In this document: positions 40,891 through 51,000 of the stretch, piece after piece
Layout: each line of letters opens with the position of its first letter
How positions within the stretch are numbered: position 1 is the first letter of the stretch
Origin: JAHQVK01 sp036788295
Lineage (GTDB): Bacteria > Myxococcota > Kuafuiibacteriia > Kuafuiibacteriales > Kuafuiibacteriaceae
Direction of reading: 5' to 3'
Length of the DNA: 64,000 nt
Assembly: GCA_036788295.1 (NCBI GenBank)
Contig: DAIQNR010000001.1
Span: 124,001-188,000, forward strand
Translations under genes and position numbers: made by a program
Notes under the pieces: generated by a model
The model's input: the letters and a program-made list of their open reading frames with translations, nothing else
What the model was told of the DNA's origin: nothing
Databases searched by the model: none

Positions 40891-41892
40891 TCAGAGGAGC
40901 GCAGTGGCGGTCGCCCGGGGGGCCACCGAGCGGCTCCGGCTGCGCCGACGCTTCGACTGGAGCTGGCTGGCCGGAGCCCGAACCATCCCCACTTCCTTGT
41001 ACTTCAGCTCCTCCCGCAGGATCGGCTCGCCGAGCACTTCCTTCACGCACAGCAGCGGGATGTTGACCCCGCTCTTCGCGGTGAGAAGCACCGAACCAGT
41101 GCAGCGGGGAATGAGGCCGGCCACCTTCCACGCCCCGCGATTGACCCGGCGCAGCTCGATGCTGGCCGCGAACCGAACTCCGGCGACCTCGGCGGCGCGG
41201 CGGCCCAGCAGCTCGAGGGTCTCGTCGTGGGTGGTCACAGCGACCGAGCGGTCGCGGTTGTCCTTGTACTCGCTGCGAGGGACCGCCGCGAGCACGTCGC
41301 CGTCCTGGCCGGCCATGACATCGACGAACGCCACCTCACCGAACAGCGGCTCCTCCACCAAGAGCTCGGCGCTCCGGGGAAGCCGCTCGAGGTCCCGGGC
41401 CGAGGCGAACAGCCGCTGCTCCCTGCCGTCTTCCCGTCCTCGAGGCCGAACCAGCACCGGAAAAGCCCAGCCAGCCGGGTCGAAGCTGTCGTCGTAGACC
41501 GCGTGGCGGGGCACGGGGAGGCTGCCCGCGAGCTTCGCGAACAGGGCCAGGCGGTCGTCGGCGAGCGCCCGGGTATCGGCCGGAGGGACCATCAGGCGGA
41601 TGGCCCGCTGCTCGAAGGCCTCTTCGTGGGCGGACAAAAGCTCGAACATCTCGTCGGTCGCGGGCACGACGACCTGGATCCGCTTCTTGAGGCAGTGACG
41701 GAGAATGGTGTCCACGACTTCGGCGCCGTCGGTCGGGGGAAGAACCAACCGGTGCCATCGCTTGACCAGCGACATCCCCGGCGCGCTGCGGTTGTGGTCG
41801 GCGGCGTGCAGGTCCACGCCTCCTTCCGTCAAAGTCCTCAGCAAGGCCAGTCCGGTCGGGTTGCTCACTCCAGCGATCAAAGCTTTCATCAT
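40891..41892 (-). CDS. orphan ATP-grasp enzyme
   Basis: A 333-residue protein of the ATP-grasp superfamily (carboxylate-amine or -thiol ligases). The start ATG 41892 has GGAGAG six bases upstream. The pre-ATP-grasp part has MMKALIAGVSNPTGLALLRT, then KRIQVVVPATDEMFELLSAH. The ATP-grasp core has AFPVLVRPRG with the Lys position replaced by Arg, ELLVEEPLFGEVAFVDVMAG and RCTGSVLLTAKSGVNIP, which holds the Asn/Ser region. The tail is basic (SKRRRSRSRS). The substrate is unknown: no peptide or biosynthetic partner is next to it. It is preceded by a 732-bp AT-richer intergenic region. Confidence 0.7.
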   Translation of the reverse strand: MMKALIAGVSNPTGLALLRTLTEGGVDLHAADHNRSAPGMSLVKRWHRLVLPPTDGAEVVDTILRHCLKKRIQVVVPATDEMFELLSAHEEAFEQRAIRLMVPPADTRALADDRLALFAKLAGSLPVPRHAVYDDSFDPAGWAFPVLVRPRGREDGREQRLFASARDLERLPRSAELLVEEPLFGEVAFVDVMAGQDGDVLAAVPRSEYKDNRDRSVAVTTHDETLELLGRRAAEVAGVRFAASIELRRVNRGAWKVAGLIPRCTGSVLLTAKSGVNIPLLCVKEVLGEPILREELKYKEVGMVRAPASQLQSKRRRSRSRSVAPRATATALL

Positions 41893-42624
41893 AGGTCTCT
41901 CCGTCGTAGTCGGCGCAAACAAACTAAGATTCCGACCGAGCCCACAAAAAACGAAAGGGCCGGGCTGGGCCGAAGGTTCGAGGAGTCGGCTTCGCGCCTC
42001 GCGCCGCCTCCTCGATGACCCAGACCTTAACGCGATCTGGACGGCTTGGATTCCCAAATCGACCAAACTAGGGGTATTTCCGCTCAAAATCTGTCGATTT
42101 CGTCCGGAATCGACCCCGAAACCGTCCAAACCACCATGGCGAGCACCTTCCGGACGCAAAGAATGCTACGTGTTTACCCTCCATTGCAGCCGTCGCCACC
42201 CGGGAAGACAGAACTCCGCACCTCGACGGTTTCGACCCCGAGCCGAGCCGCCTTGATGCAAGAACGGCAGGAACCCAGGCCAGGGGACGGTCTGAAGCGC
42301 TCGGCCCTGATGGGCCGAGGTTGGGCCCGGACCCTGGACGGCCCCTTGTGGGTCGATGTCAGCACGCAAAAATGGGTGTCCGCCCCCGAGATGGCAGCAA
42401 AAATGACGCAACCGACTTCGTCTTCCGTCCCATGGTTCGACTTTGGTCGTCCAATCCGACGAATTAAGGGTTTGTTCGAAGCTTTGCACCAGACCGAGCC
42501 GCGTGCGGAGGGCGGAGGCACGCGGGGCCGAACGGTCGCGCCTCACCAATCGGAGCCTTGACGGGGCTCGACCAGGTGCGTACCCGTCCGCGCCGCGAGC
42601 CCGGTGCGCGGGACCGCCTCTGCC
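41893..42624. other. gene-poor, AT-richer intergenic region
   Basis: About 730 bp with clearly lower GC than the flanks, especially 41930-42200 and 42400-42500. Several open frames cross it on both strands, but all have atypical codon use and no recognisable motif. A small perfect hairpin (CGGCCC-TGAT-GGGCCG) lies at 42302-42317. It may contain promoters for the divergent genes, a non-coding RNA or transferred DNA; none is proven. Confidence 0.5.
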
Positions 42625-43563
42625 ATGATCCGCACGGAAGCCTTGACCAAGTTCTTCGGGCCCCGCCGCGCCGTAGACCAGCTCGACCTCGAGATCGGCG
42701 AGCGGGAGGTGGTGGGCTTTCTCGGGCTGAACGGCGCGGGCAAGACGACCGCCCTACGCCTGCTCGCCGGCCTGCTCGCGCCCTCGTCGGGGCGGGTCTT
42801 CGTGGACGGCCAGGACATGTCCGGCCCCCGTGGCCACGCTGCCCGGGCGCGGATCGGCTTTCTGCCCGACCGGCCCCCCGTCTACGAGGAGATGACCGTC
42901 CGGGCGTACGTCAGCTTCGCCGGGAAGCTCCGCGGAAACGGCGGCTCACCGTCCAGGGTGGCCGAGGTGCTCTCCCGAACCGGCCTCGACGAGATGGCCG
43001 ACGAGCCGATCGGGCACCTCTCCCACGGGTACCGCCAGCGGGTGGGCATCGCGCAGGCCATCGTCCACGACCCGGCGCTCGTCATCCTCGACGAGCCGAC
43101 CAGCGGCCTAGACCCGAGACAGATCGTGGACATGCGCACGCTGATCCGGGGCCTGCGGGACGACCACACCGTGCTGCTGTCGAGCCACAACCTGGGCGAG
43201 GTGAGCGAGATCTGCGACCAGCTCATCGTCATCGACGAGGGCCGGCTGAAGGCCCAGGGGACGCCGGCGGAGCTGGCCGAGCGGCTCGAGCACGGGGCGG
43301 ATCGCTACGCCATCGACGTGAGGAGCGAGGCGCCGGCAGCCGAGGCCGCGCTCCGGTCGCTCGAGGCGAACGGCCTGTCCACGGCAGGCAGGATCGAGCC
43401 GGCCGACGCGCCGGGCACCGTCACCCTCGAGCTGGTGCTCGCCGCGCCGCCCGAGCGGGTGTCCCGAGCCTTGTTCGAAGCCGGGCTCGACATCGTTCGC
43501 ATGCAGCCGTCGCTGACCCCCCTCGAGACCCTGTTCGCCGAGCTGACCAGGAGGGCCGCATGA
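42625..43563 (+). CDS. ABC transporter ATPase of a Gld-type system
   Basis: A 312-residue ABC ATPase. The Walker A motif (GLNGAGKTTALRLL) is near residue 35, the signature LSHGYRQRVGIAQA near 132, and Walker B LVILDEPTSGLDP. The tail is the extension seen in ABC-2 exporters. With the following three genes it forms the arrangement ATPase, ABC-2 permease, Gldg-type auxiliary, DUF4340. This set resembles GldA/GldF/GldG of gliding bacteria but is widespread in non-gliders, so a direct role in motility is not implied. ATG 42625 (MIRTEALTKFFG) is the start; the permease gene overlaps its stop (ATGA). Confidence 0.9.
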   Translation: MIRTEALTKFFGPRRAVDQLDLEIGEREVVGFLGLNGAGKTTALRLLAGLLAPSSGRVFVDGQDMSGPRGHAARARIGFLPDRPPVYEEMTVRAYVSFAGKLRGNGGSPSRVAEVLSRTGLDEMADEPIGHLSHGYRQRVGIAQAIVHDPALVILDEPTSGLDPRQIVDMRTLIRGLRDDHTVLLSSHNLGEVSEICDQLIVIDEGRLKAQGTPAELAERLEHGADRYAIDVRSEAPAAEAALRSLEANGLSTAGRIEPADAPGTVTLELVLAAPPERVSRALFEAGLDIVRMQPSLTPLETLFAELTRRAA

Positions 43564-44294
43564 ACTTCTCTCTTGTCTTTCTGGTGGTGCGCCGCGAGCT
43601 GAACCAGTCGTTTCGAACGTGGAGTGGTTACGTGTTCATCGGCGTTCTGCTCGCCATCACCAGCCTCCTGTACAACGGCTATGCGGTGGGCAGCGTCGCC
43701 AAGTTCTCGGCCGACGTGCTCTCCGACTTCTTCTACCTGGCCAGCGGCACCACGATGGCGGCAGCCCTGTTTCTGTCGATGAGGTCCATCGCCGAGGAGC
43801 GCCAGACCGGGACGTATCCGATGCTCGCCTCCTCGCCGCTGTCGGAGACCGAGGTCGTCGCTGCCAAGTTTCTCTCGGCGATGCTGATGGTGACCATCTA
43901 TGTTCTCTGTACTGGCTTCATGCCTGCTTTGGTGTTCATCCACGGCAGCGTGAGCCTCGGGCACATCGCCAGCGGCTACCTCGGGCTGCTCGCGCTGGGC
44001 GCAGCCGCTACGGGCATTGGCGTGTTCGGCTCCGCGCTCGCAAAGAGCCAGCTGTTCGCCATCATCCTCTCCGCCGTGATCCTGGTTGGGCTGCTCGTGC
44101 TGTGGCTCATCGCCCGGCTCGTCCAGGGCCCGCTCGGCGACGTCATCGCGTATCTATCTCTGCACGACAAACATTTCCGGCCGTTCATGGACGGGTCCGT
44201 GTCCATCGCGAACCTCGTATACTATGTCTCGGTCGCCCTCTTCTTTCTCACCCTCGCGCGCAATGTGCTCGAGGGTCGGCGGTTTCGGAGCTGA
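43560..44294 (+). CDS. ABC-2 type permease, GldF-like
   Basis: A 244-residue inner-membrane protein with six hydrophobic segments (GYVFIGVLLAITSLLYNGYA; LSAMLMVTIYVLCTGFMPAL; LFAIILSAVILVGLLVLWLI). MRSIAEERQTGTYPMLASSP is the typical ABC-2 cytoplasmic motif of GldF and CcmB-type permeases. It starts at ATG 43560 within the stop of the ATPase gene and ends 3 bp before the next gene. It probably forms the channel for the ATPase; the substrate is unknown. Confidence 0.9.
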   Translation: MNFSLVFLVVRRELNQSFRTWSGYVFIGVLLAITSLLYNGYAVGSVAKFSADVLSDFFYLASGTTMAAALFLSMRSIAEERQTGTYPMLASSPLSETEVVAAKFLSAMLMVTIYVLCTGFMPALVFIHGSVSLGHIASGYLGLLALGAAATGIGVFGSALAKSQLFAIILSAVILVGLLVLWLIARLVQGPLGDVIAYLSLHDKHFRPFMDGSVSIANLVYYVSVALFFLTLARNVLEGRRFRS

Positions 44295-44297
44295 GCC

Positions 44298-46100
44298 ATG
44301 AACCGTCTTCACCCGGTGTGGCCGTCCTGGGCCCTGCTCGCCGCCGCCGTGCTCGTGTTCTTCGGGGAGCGGGTGTTCCCCGACGCAGGCGGCGTGAGGC
44401 TCGCTTTCGACGGCCTCGCCGCCGCTTTGATGCTCGCCGCCGTCGTCTCTCGCTTCGACCTCTTTCGCCGCGCGCCGGACGACCGGCGGCCGGTCGCGAG
44501 CGCCCTGTTCTTTGCCACCCTCGGCGTCGTGGCCGCCTTCGCCGGGTATGCGCTCATCCCGCTTGGCGCCTCCGGCCCACCGGCGACCATCATCTGGGGC
44601 CTGGCGCCGGTCGCGCTGGCCGTGTTCGCCTTTCCTCTCGCTGCGCTCGAGATCGCGGTCGCTCCGGTGGCGATGAATCCCGCCTACGAAAGGCTGCGGG
44701 TCCGGCACGCCCTCCGCCGCGGCGTCGGGCTCGGCCTCGCCCTCTCGGTGCTCTTCCTCGTGAACCTGCTCGCGTCCCGCCACGACCAGAAATGGGACCT
44801 CTCGGCCGGATCGAGCGCGGCGCCTTCGGACGCGACGGTACGGGCGGTGAGGGATCTCACGAAGGATGTGACCGTCACGCTCTTCTTCCCCCGGGCCAAC
44901 GAGGTGGCGGACACCGTGGAGCGGTACTTCGAGCCGCTGACCAAGCTGAACCCCCGGCTGACCGTCGAGCGGAAGGACCACGCGCTGGCGCTCGCGGCCG
45001 CGAAGGAGACCGGGGTGACCGAGAACGGGTGGGTCGCCCTGCAGCACGACGGGAAGTCGAGCAAGTTTCGCATCGGCGAGCAGGCCCGAGCGGCGAGGAG
45101 CGCGCTGCGGCGACTCGACAAGAGCGCGCTCAAGAGCCTCGTCGAGGTCACGACCCGAAAGCGGGTCGCGTACTTCACGGTCGGCCACGGCGAGCGGGCC
45201 TACAAGACCCCCGACCGGGACGACCGGCGGACCCCGATCACGCTGCTCAAGGAGCAGCTCGAGGCGTGGCAGTTCGAAGTGAAGCCGCTCGGGGTGTCGG
45301 ACGGGCTCGCCGAGCGCCTTCCCGATGACAACTCGGTGGTGCTCATCATCGGCCCGAGCCAGCCCTTCCTCCCGGCGGAGATCGAGACCCTGAAGGTCGC
45401 GATGGGCCGGGGCGCCCGGCTGCTCATCGCCCTCGAGGCCGGGCTCGACGAGCAGCCGCTCGCCGGCTTGCTCGAAGCGCTCGGGATTGCGTTCTCCGGA
45501 GTTCCGCTCGCCCACGAGCGGGTCTTCGCTCCGGTCACGCGAACCCAGCGCGACCGGTCGTTTCTCGCCACCAACCGGTTCTCGTCCCACCCCTCCGTGA
45601 CGACCATGAGCCGAAACAACCAGCTCGCGGTGGTGCTCGACGGGCCGGGGGCGCTGACCCGTCTCCCCGCCGGACCGAGCGTGCCCAGAGCGTCGCTCGA
45701 GTTCGTGATGACCGCGGCCGACGAGACCTTCGAAGACCGGGACGGGGACCGAACCCGGGCTCCGGAGGAGCCCGCCGACAGCTTCTCGCTCGCCGCGGCC
45801 ATCAGCCGAACGTCCACCGGGAGCGCGACCGCCGAAGCCCGCGCCTTCGTGCTCGGCGACGCCGACGTGTTCGCCGATACGCTCGCGAAGCTGGTTCAAG
45901 GCAACCTCTACCTCCTGCGGGACATCATCTATTGGCTGCAGGTGGACGAAGATCCGATCATCCCCACCGTGACCGAGCGGGACGTGAAGATCGTCCACAA
46001 GGCCGAGACGGACGCCCTGTTGTTCTACGGCACCAGCTTTGGTGCGCCCCTGCTCGTGCTCGGGCTCGGCGCGCTCGCCACCCGGAGGCGGCGGCGATGA
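44298..46100 (+). CDS. GldG-family ABC-type auxiliary membrane protein
   Basis: A 600-residue protein with N-terminal membrane helices (LLAAAVLVFFGERVF; LFFATLGVVAAFAGYALIPL; GLGLALSVLFLVNLLAS), a large periplasmic domain (DVTVTLFFPRANEV; VAYFTVGHGERAY; VVLIIGPSQPFLPAEIETLK) and one C-terminal helix (TSFGAPLLVLGLGALA). The periplasmic part has the ABC_transp_aux/GldG features, including VGHGERA. Such proteins may bind the exported substrate or shape the complex. It is translationally linked downstream by ATGA to the DUF4340 gene. Confidence 0.85.
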   Translation: MNRLHPVWPSWALLAAAVLVFFGERVFPDAGGVRLAFDGLAAALMLAAVVSRFDLFRRAPDDRRPVASALFFATLGVVAAFAGYALIPLGASGPPATIIWGLAPVALAVFAFPLAALEIAVAPVAMNPAYERLRVRHALRRGVGLGLALSVLFLVNLLASRHDQKWDLSAGSSAAPSDATVRAVRDLTKDVTVTLFFPRANEVADTVERYFEPLTKLNPRLTVERKDHALALAAAKETGVTENGWVALQHDGKSSKFRIGEQARAARSALRRLDKSALKSLVEVTTRKRVAYFTVGHGERAYKTPDRDDRRTPITLLKEQLEAWQFEVKPLGVSDGLAERLPDDNSVVLIIGPSQPFLPAEIETLKVAMGRGARLLIALEAGLDEQPLAGLLEALGIAFSGVPLAHERVFAPVTRTQRDRSFLATNRFSSHPSVTTMSRNNQLAVVLDGPGALTRLPAGPSVPRASLEFVMTAADETFEDRDGDRTRAPEEPADSFSLAAAISRTSTGSATAEARAFVLGDADVFADTLAKLVQGNLYLLRDIIYWLQVDEDPIIPTVTERDVKIVHKAETDALLFYGTSFGAPLLVLGLGALATRRRRR

Positions 46101-47047
46101 ACGAAAACCGAATCTATGGCGGGCTGTTGCTCGCGCTGCTCGTCCTCTCCTATCTATCCTGGCACCACGAACCAGACCGACCGGGCGGGCGCCGCGTTCC
46201 GCTGTCCGACATTCGTCCTGCCGAGCTCGAGCGGGTGGTCCTGTTCGCGCCGACGGCGACGGTCACCGTCACGTTTCCCACCCTCGATGGATCCCGCCGG
46301 GCCTGGTTCGAGTTCGAGACCAAGACCCGGACCCGGCGATTCGCCGGCAACGCTGCCTTCGACACCGCGCTCGAGGGTCTGGCTCGGTTCGAGGCGCTGC
46401 GCTCCCTGGGCCGGGTCGAGCCGGAGTTGCTCCAGGAGATGGGGCTCGCCGCGCCCAAGCGGCGGATGGCGCTGACCGGCCGCACCGAGCTGGTGTTCGA
46501 GCTCGGGGAGCGGACCCCAGGAGCGCGGGACTTCTACGCCCGCCGCCCCGGCGAGGCCGAAGTGTTCCTCATCCCCGGAGCGCCGATCAACGACTTCGAG
46601 ACCCCCGCCGGCCGATACATGCAGCGAAAGCTGCGGGTTGCCCCTCTCGCCGACGTCGCCTCGATCGAGCTTCGGGCCGGGGAGGAATCCCGGGTGCTGC
46701 TCCACCAGAACCGGCTGTCCGCGACGGACAGCTACTGGGCGTTCTCGGACGCCCCCGACACCCCCTCCGAGGCGCTCGGGAACTATGTCGACAAACTGGA
46801 GAAGCTCAGCGTGAGCGAGTACCTCGAGCCGGACGATTTCGAGTCGGCGGCGCTCGTTCTCACCGTGCTGTGGAAGGACAAGGGCGAGCAGGTGCTCGAC
46901 CGGATGGAGCTTCGCCGCCCGGGGGAGCTCAAGAACTCCCACTACTACGCCCGGTCGGCGGCCGTGGCGGCACCGGTGAAGGTCCCGGTGTTCTTCGGGG
47001 AGCAGCTCGAGAAGGACCTCTCCGTGGTGTTCGGGACCGCGCCCTGA
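46097..47047 (+). CDS. DUF4340-type periplasmic protein of the Gld operon
   Basis: A 316-residue protein. MNENRIYGGLLLALLVLSYL is an N-terminal anchor or uncleaved signal; the rest is a beta-rich periplasmic domain (LERVVLFAPTATVTVTFP; AFDTALEGLARFEALRSLGR; ADVASIELRAGEESRVLLHQ). DUF4340 proteins commonly follow GldG-type genes, as here, which fits an accessory part of the ABC complex. ATG 46097 overlaps the upstream stop. The function of the domain is not established. Confidence 0.75.
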   Translation: MNENRIYGGLLLALLVLSYLSWHHEPDRPGGRRVPLSDIRPAELERVVLFAPTATVTVTFPTLDGSRRAWFEFETKTRTRRFAGNAAFDTALEGLARFEALRSLGRVEPELLQEMGLAAPKRRMALTGRTELVFELGERTPGARDFYARRPGEAEVFLIPGAPINDFETPAGRYMQRKLRVAPLADVASIELRAGEESRVLLHQNRLSATDSYWAFSDAPDTPSEALGNYVDKLEKLSVSEYLEPDDFESAALVLTVLWKDKGEQVLDRMELRRPGELKNSHYYARSAAVAAPVKVPVFFGEQLEKDLSVVFGTAP

Positions 47048-47104
47048 AGGCCCGCCGGCGGACGGGGACAAGAAGCGCCGGAAACGGGGGCCGGACCAGC
47101 GGTT

Positions 47105-47983
47105 GTGCGCTACCCTGCCGACGTGGATGACCGGTCCTCTCCCCGTGCCAACGCCGAATCTCCGCCTGAAGACGAGCCGAGCGACCTCGAGCTCGTCCAG
47201 AGCCTGTTCGGCGAGATCGCCGATGAGGTACGCCGCACCCTTCCCGGGCAGGCCCGGCGGCTCGGGTCGAGCGCGCTCAGGGCCGGCCTGTCTTGGCTGA
47301 AGCCGGTGCACCTCGAGCGGGCAGCCGAAGCGGGCCGCATCGTGGAGGATGCCCGGAAAGTGGCCGGGCTGACGTTGGCCGACCTGGCCGAGGCTACCGG
47401 CCGGGACCCGCAGGAGATCGACGCGGTCGAGAAGGGCACGTCCACGGTGTCGTTCGAGCTCTTGCTTCGCCTCGCGAGCCTGCTCGCCCGCCACGATCCG
47501 GTCCCGTTCTTGATGAAATACCTTCGGACCTCCGATCCGGCCGTGGTCCAGTTTCTCGAGGACTGGGGGCTCGGCCGGCTGCCGGTCACCTACGAGCGAG
47601 AGCGACGCTTCCTCAACATCCTGCGGCGGCGAGACGAGGCCCGCGCCCTCGGCGACGACAGCTTCGAGCGGCTCGTCGCCTTCACCGAGCAGGCGTTCCA
47701 CCTCGCCCTGCAGGAACTCTCTCCTCGCGACCGAGAAATCGCCGCCCGCGAAGCCGAGATCGACAAAGAGCGGGCCCAGCTCAACTCGGAGCGGGCCACG
47801 CTCGAAGCAGAGCGCGTCTTGCTCGACGCAGCCCGGGCCGGCGTGGACGCCGAACGACGAGCCATCGAAGCGGCCAGGGCTGACCTGCTGGTGGAACGGG
47901 CGCCCGAGGCCGACCACGCTCCGTTCAGGGCCGAACCACCGACCGCCGACGATCAGGGCACTGAGACCACCACGTCGCCGTGA
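47105..47983 (+). CDS. XRE-type HTH protein with C-terminal coiled coil
   Basis: A 292-residue protein. After an acidic start it has an XRE-like HTH at about 80-125 (IVEDARKVAGLTLADLAEAT, then GRDPQEIDAVEKG) with the usual hydrophobic spacing. Next comes LLRLASLLARHDPVPFLM, then a long Glu/Arg/Ala-rich coiled coil (EIAAREAEIDKERAQLNSER). Regulatory DNA binding plus self-association is inferred. It begins with GTG 47105, 57 bp after the DUF4340 gene, so it may be part of that operon. It is convergent with the subtilase gene. Confidence 0.78.
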   Translation: MRYPADVDDRSSPRANAESPPEDEPSDLELVQSLFGEIADEVRRTLPGQARRLGSSALRAGLSWLKPVHLERAAEAGRIVEDARKVAGLTLADLAEATGRDPQEIDAVEKGTSTVSFELLLRLASLLARHDPVPFLMKYLRTSDPAVVQFLEDWGLGRLPVTYERERRFLNILRRRDEARALGDDSFERLVAFTEQAFHLALQELSPRDREIAAREAEIDKERAQLNSERATLEAERVLLDAARAGVDAERRAIEAARADLLVERAPEADHAPFRAEPPTADDQGTETTTSP

Positions 47984-48027
47984 GCGGCGGGTGCGCGGAC
48001 CCGGATCCCCCGGGCCCGCGCGCCGGG

Positions 48028-51000
48028 TCAGGGAAACAAGACGGTGCCGCGCGGAGCGAACAGCAGCGTCTCGCTGGCCGGGGTCGCGCCACCGCGGTTG
48101 CCCGGTCCGCGGTCGCCGTTCGTGATCAGCATGATCCCGAGCTCCGGACCCGTCCCGCCGTTGTCGGTGACGGTCATCGTCCCTCGCTCGAACGGCCCCA
48201 GGTCGTCGACGTCAGCGGTGTACCGCTCCGCGCCGAGGGTGAAGGTCACCGCCGGAATCGCGTCCCCGGGGCCCCCGAAGTAGAAGTCGGAGGCGCCGAA
48301 GCTCAGGGTCACGCTTCGGGTCCCGAGATCGGCCGCGGTCATCCCGATCTGCTCCGCGCAGACGGTGACCACGGTGTTCGTGGTGTTGGTCGCGTGCTCG
48401 GCGAAGAAGAAGGCCCCGGTCGTCCCGGCGGCGACGTCGAACACGAGGCTCAGGTTTCGGCCGTCGAGGGTCTGGTTGAGAAGGAAGAAGTCGCCGTTCA
48501 AGATCTCGTAGTCCGTGTCCCCATCGCCGTCGGTGTCGAGCTCGGCGAAGAAGATGACCGGGAGCAGGTGCGATTGCGGACGCCAGCTCGAAAAGGCGAG
48601 CTGCACGAGAAACGATGGGTCGGCCGAGCAGAAGCCTGCTGGCACCGCGATGGTGCGAAGTCCGACCGCTCGAAGATCCGGGGTCGGCGCCTCGGTCCCC
48701 ACCACCGGCGGGGGGAGCTTGTCGCTCACGGCGAGCAGCGTGAAGGCGTCGTTGTTCGCCGGCCCCACCCCGCGGTTGTTGAGGGCGACCCGCGCTTCTC
48801 CGGACCGGAAGCGGACCTTCGTGTTGGCTCGAACGTCCGCGGACTTCCGGGGGATGATGTGCCACGGGACCGAGACCGTATCGATCCCATCCTCGAAGAC
48901 CAGCCAACCATCGAACTCGGTCGCGTTGAGGGTCGCCGGGTCGTTGCCCCCAGAGCCCGAGGTCATCGAGTTCGTGGGAAGCAGCTCTCCGTTCACCACG
49001 AATCGAACGACAAACGTTCGAACCTGCTTCGGAGCGAGGGTGATCCGGCTTGGGAAGTTGGGCTGCACCGCGCCGGTCGCGTCGCTCGGCCCCTGGAACA
49101 CGTTCGACACTCGAACCTGGCGGCGGTCATCGGACCGGTTCCAGATCGTGAGCCGGCGAACGAACGTCTCGCGGCTCCGCGACACCGGCTGGTATCCAAA
49201 GGACAGCGTGCCGTCCTCGACTTCGTTCCAAACGAGGAGCCCGCCCTCCACGGCAGCGCGCACGTCGACCTCGCCGGCGCCGATGCGGCTGGCCGGGGCC
49301 TGAAGACCCCGGAAGTCCTCGCTCACCGAAGCGTTGGCGTAGTTCATGAGGAAGGTCTTCGTCTTCATGGGACCGAACCAGGGGTTGGCCTGGAGGAGCA
49401 GCGCCGCCGAACCGGCAACCATGGGAGCCGCACCGGAGGTGCCCCCGAACGGGCCGGTGTCGATGCCCGAGCCCGCGACCGCGGACACCGATGCCCCTGG
49501 GGCTCCGATTTCAGGCTTCAACCCGCTGTCGCCGTTGCGAGGCCCGCGGGAGGAGGAAGACACGATCGTCCCCGCCAGGGGAATGCCGAGCGCCGGATCG
49601 AACCGCACCGTGGCGCCCGAGCGGATGAGATTCGCCGAGGCCTGATCGATCATGAAGGCGGGGATGGTGATGGGGGCGCCTCCGCCGAAGGCGCCACCGA
49701 ACGGGGCACCAGGGGCCACCAGCCCGATGATGCCCAGGATGCCGCCCGCGTCCTCGATGTTGCGGATCTTGTCGCTGAAAGCGCATGCACCGCGATCCAC
49801 GAGCACGATCTGGCCGGCGAGCGACCCGGGCGAAAACGGAGCGCAGCCGAGCGTGTTCCCGCCCGCGCCGTCGCCGTACTGCACCACCCCGGTGATCTCG
49901 GCCGCGAGCACCGGCGCCCAAGGCTGGGCGACCGCGAGGTAGGTGCCAACTGCCGAGGCCGGCGCCGTGACCTCGAACTGATCCTGAAGGGCTGAAGGCA
50001 CCGTCGTCTGCGCCACGGAGAGCGCGGTGGTCGCCGCGGCCGGCGTTCCGGTCACGTAGGGCCGGTCCCCCCCGTTGCCGGCCGAAGCCACGGTGAGGAT
50101 CCCGAGCGCGGTCGCGTTGTCCACGGCGAGCGCGAGATCGTCATCGAACGGCTGCCCGTAGTTCGACCCGAGCGACATGTTGATGATGTCGACCCGGTCG
50201 CTCGTGTCGCCATCCCCGTTCGGGTCGGCAGCGAAGTCCATCCCTTGGATGAGAGCCACGCCAGAGCAGCTCGGACCCACCGAGGAGCACACCTTCACCG
50301 CGTAGAGGTCCACCCCCGGCGCCACACCGTCCGCGCCGCCGATGATGTCGGCGACATGGGTGCCGTGACCGCGGGCGGGGCCGTCGTCGATCGGATCCGG
50401 GTCGGGCAGGAGCGGCCCGTCCGGCCACTGGCTGCCCACGAAGTCGAAGCCCCCCACCACCCTCGCAGTCGGGAAGGTCCCCGGCTCGATGACATCGGGG
50501 TTGTTGGCGGCAAAATCAGCCGGGTCGCCGGAACCGCCGAAGGCGACGTGCAGGTAATCGATCCCGCTGTCGAACACCGCGACCTTGACCCCGCTTCCGT
50601 CCTTGCCCGCCGCTTGGACCGCGGAGGCTCCGATGTAGGGGACGGTCTCGGACAGATCGACCTCGTAGTTGGCGACCGGCGTGACCCGCACCACCGATCC
50701 GTCGGCCGAGAGGGACGGCAGCGCCTCGGCAGGCACCGCGAGAAAAACGGCGTTCAGCACGTGCCGGGTTCGGGCCACGACCTCGACCCCCGGCTCGCCG
50801 AGCGCCCGCTGCAGGAACTGCGCCTGCTCGGCCTCCACCAGCCCGGGCACCGCGCCGACGGGGTTCGTCGCGAGCCGAACCGAGACGAGCACCCGGCCAT
50901 CCGGCCAGGTCACCGCGTAGCCTCCCGGCTCCGCCGCCCGCCGCGCCCCGATCCCCGTAACCGGGTGGCTGAGCCGGTTCCACTGCGGACCCGCTGCCAG

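Noticed and set aside
42046..42561. A 171-residue open frame in the AT-richer region
   Set aside because: No motif, no Shine-Dalgarno and atypical composition; competing frames exist on the other strand.
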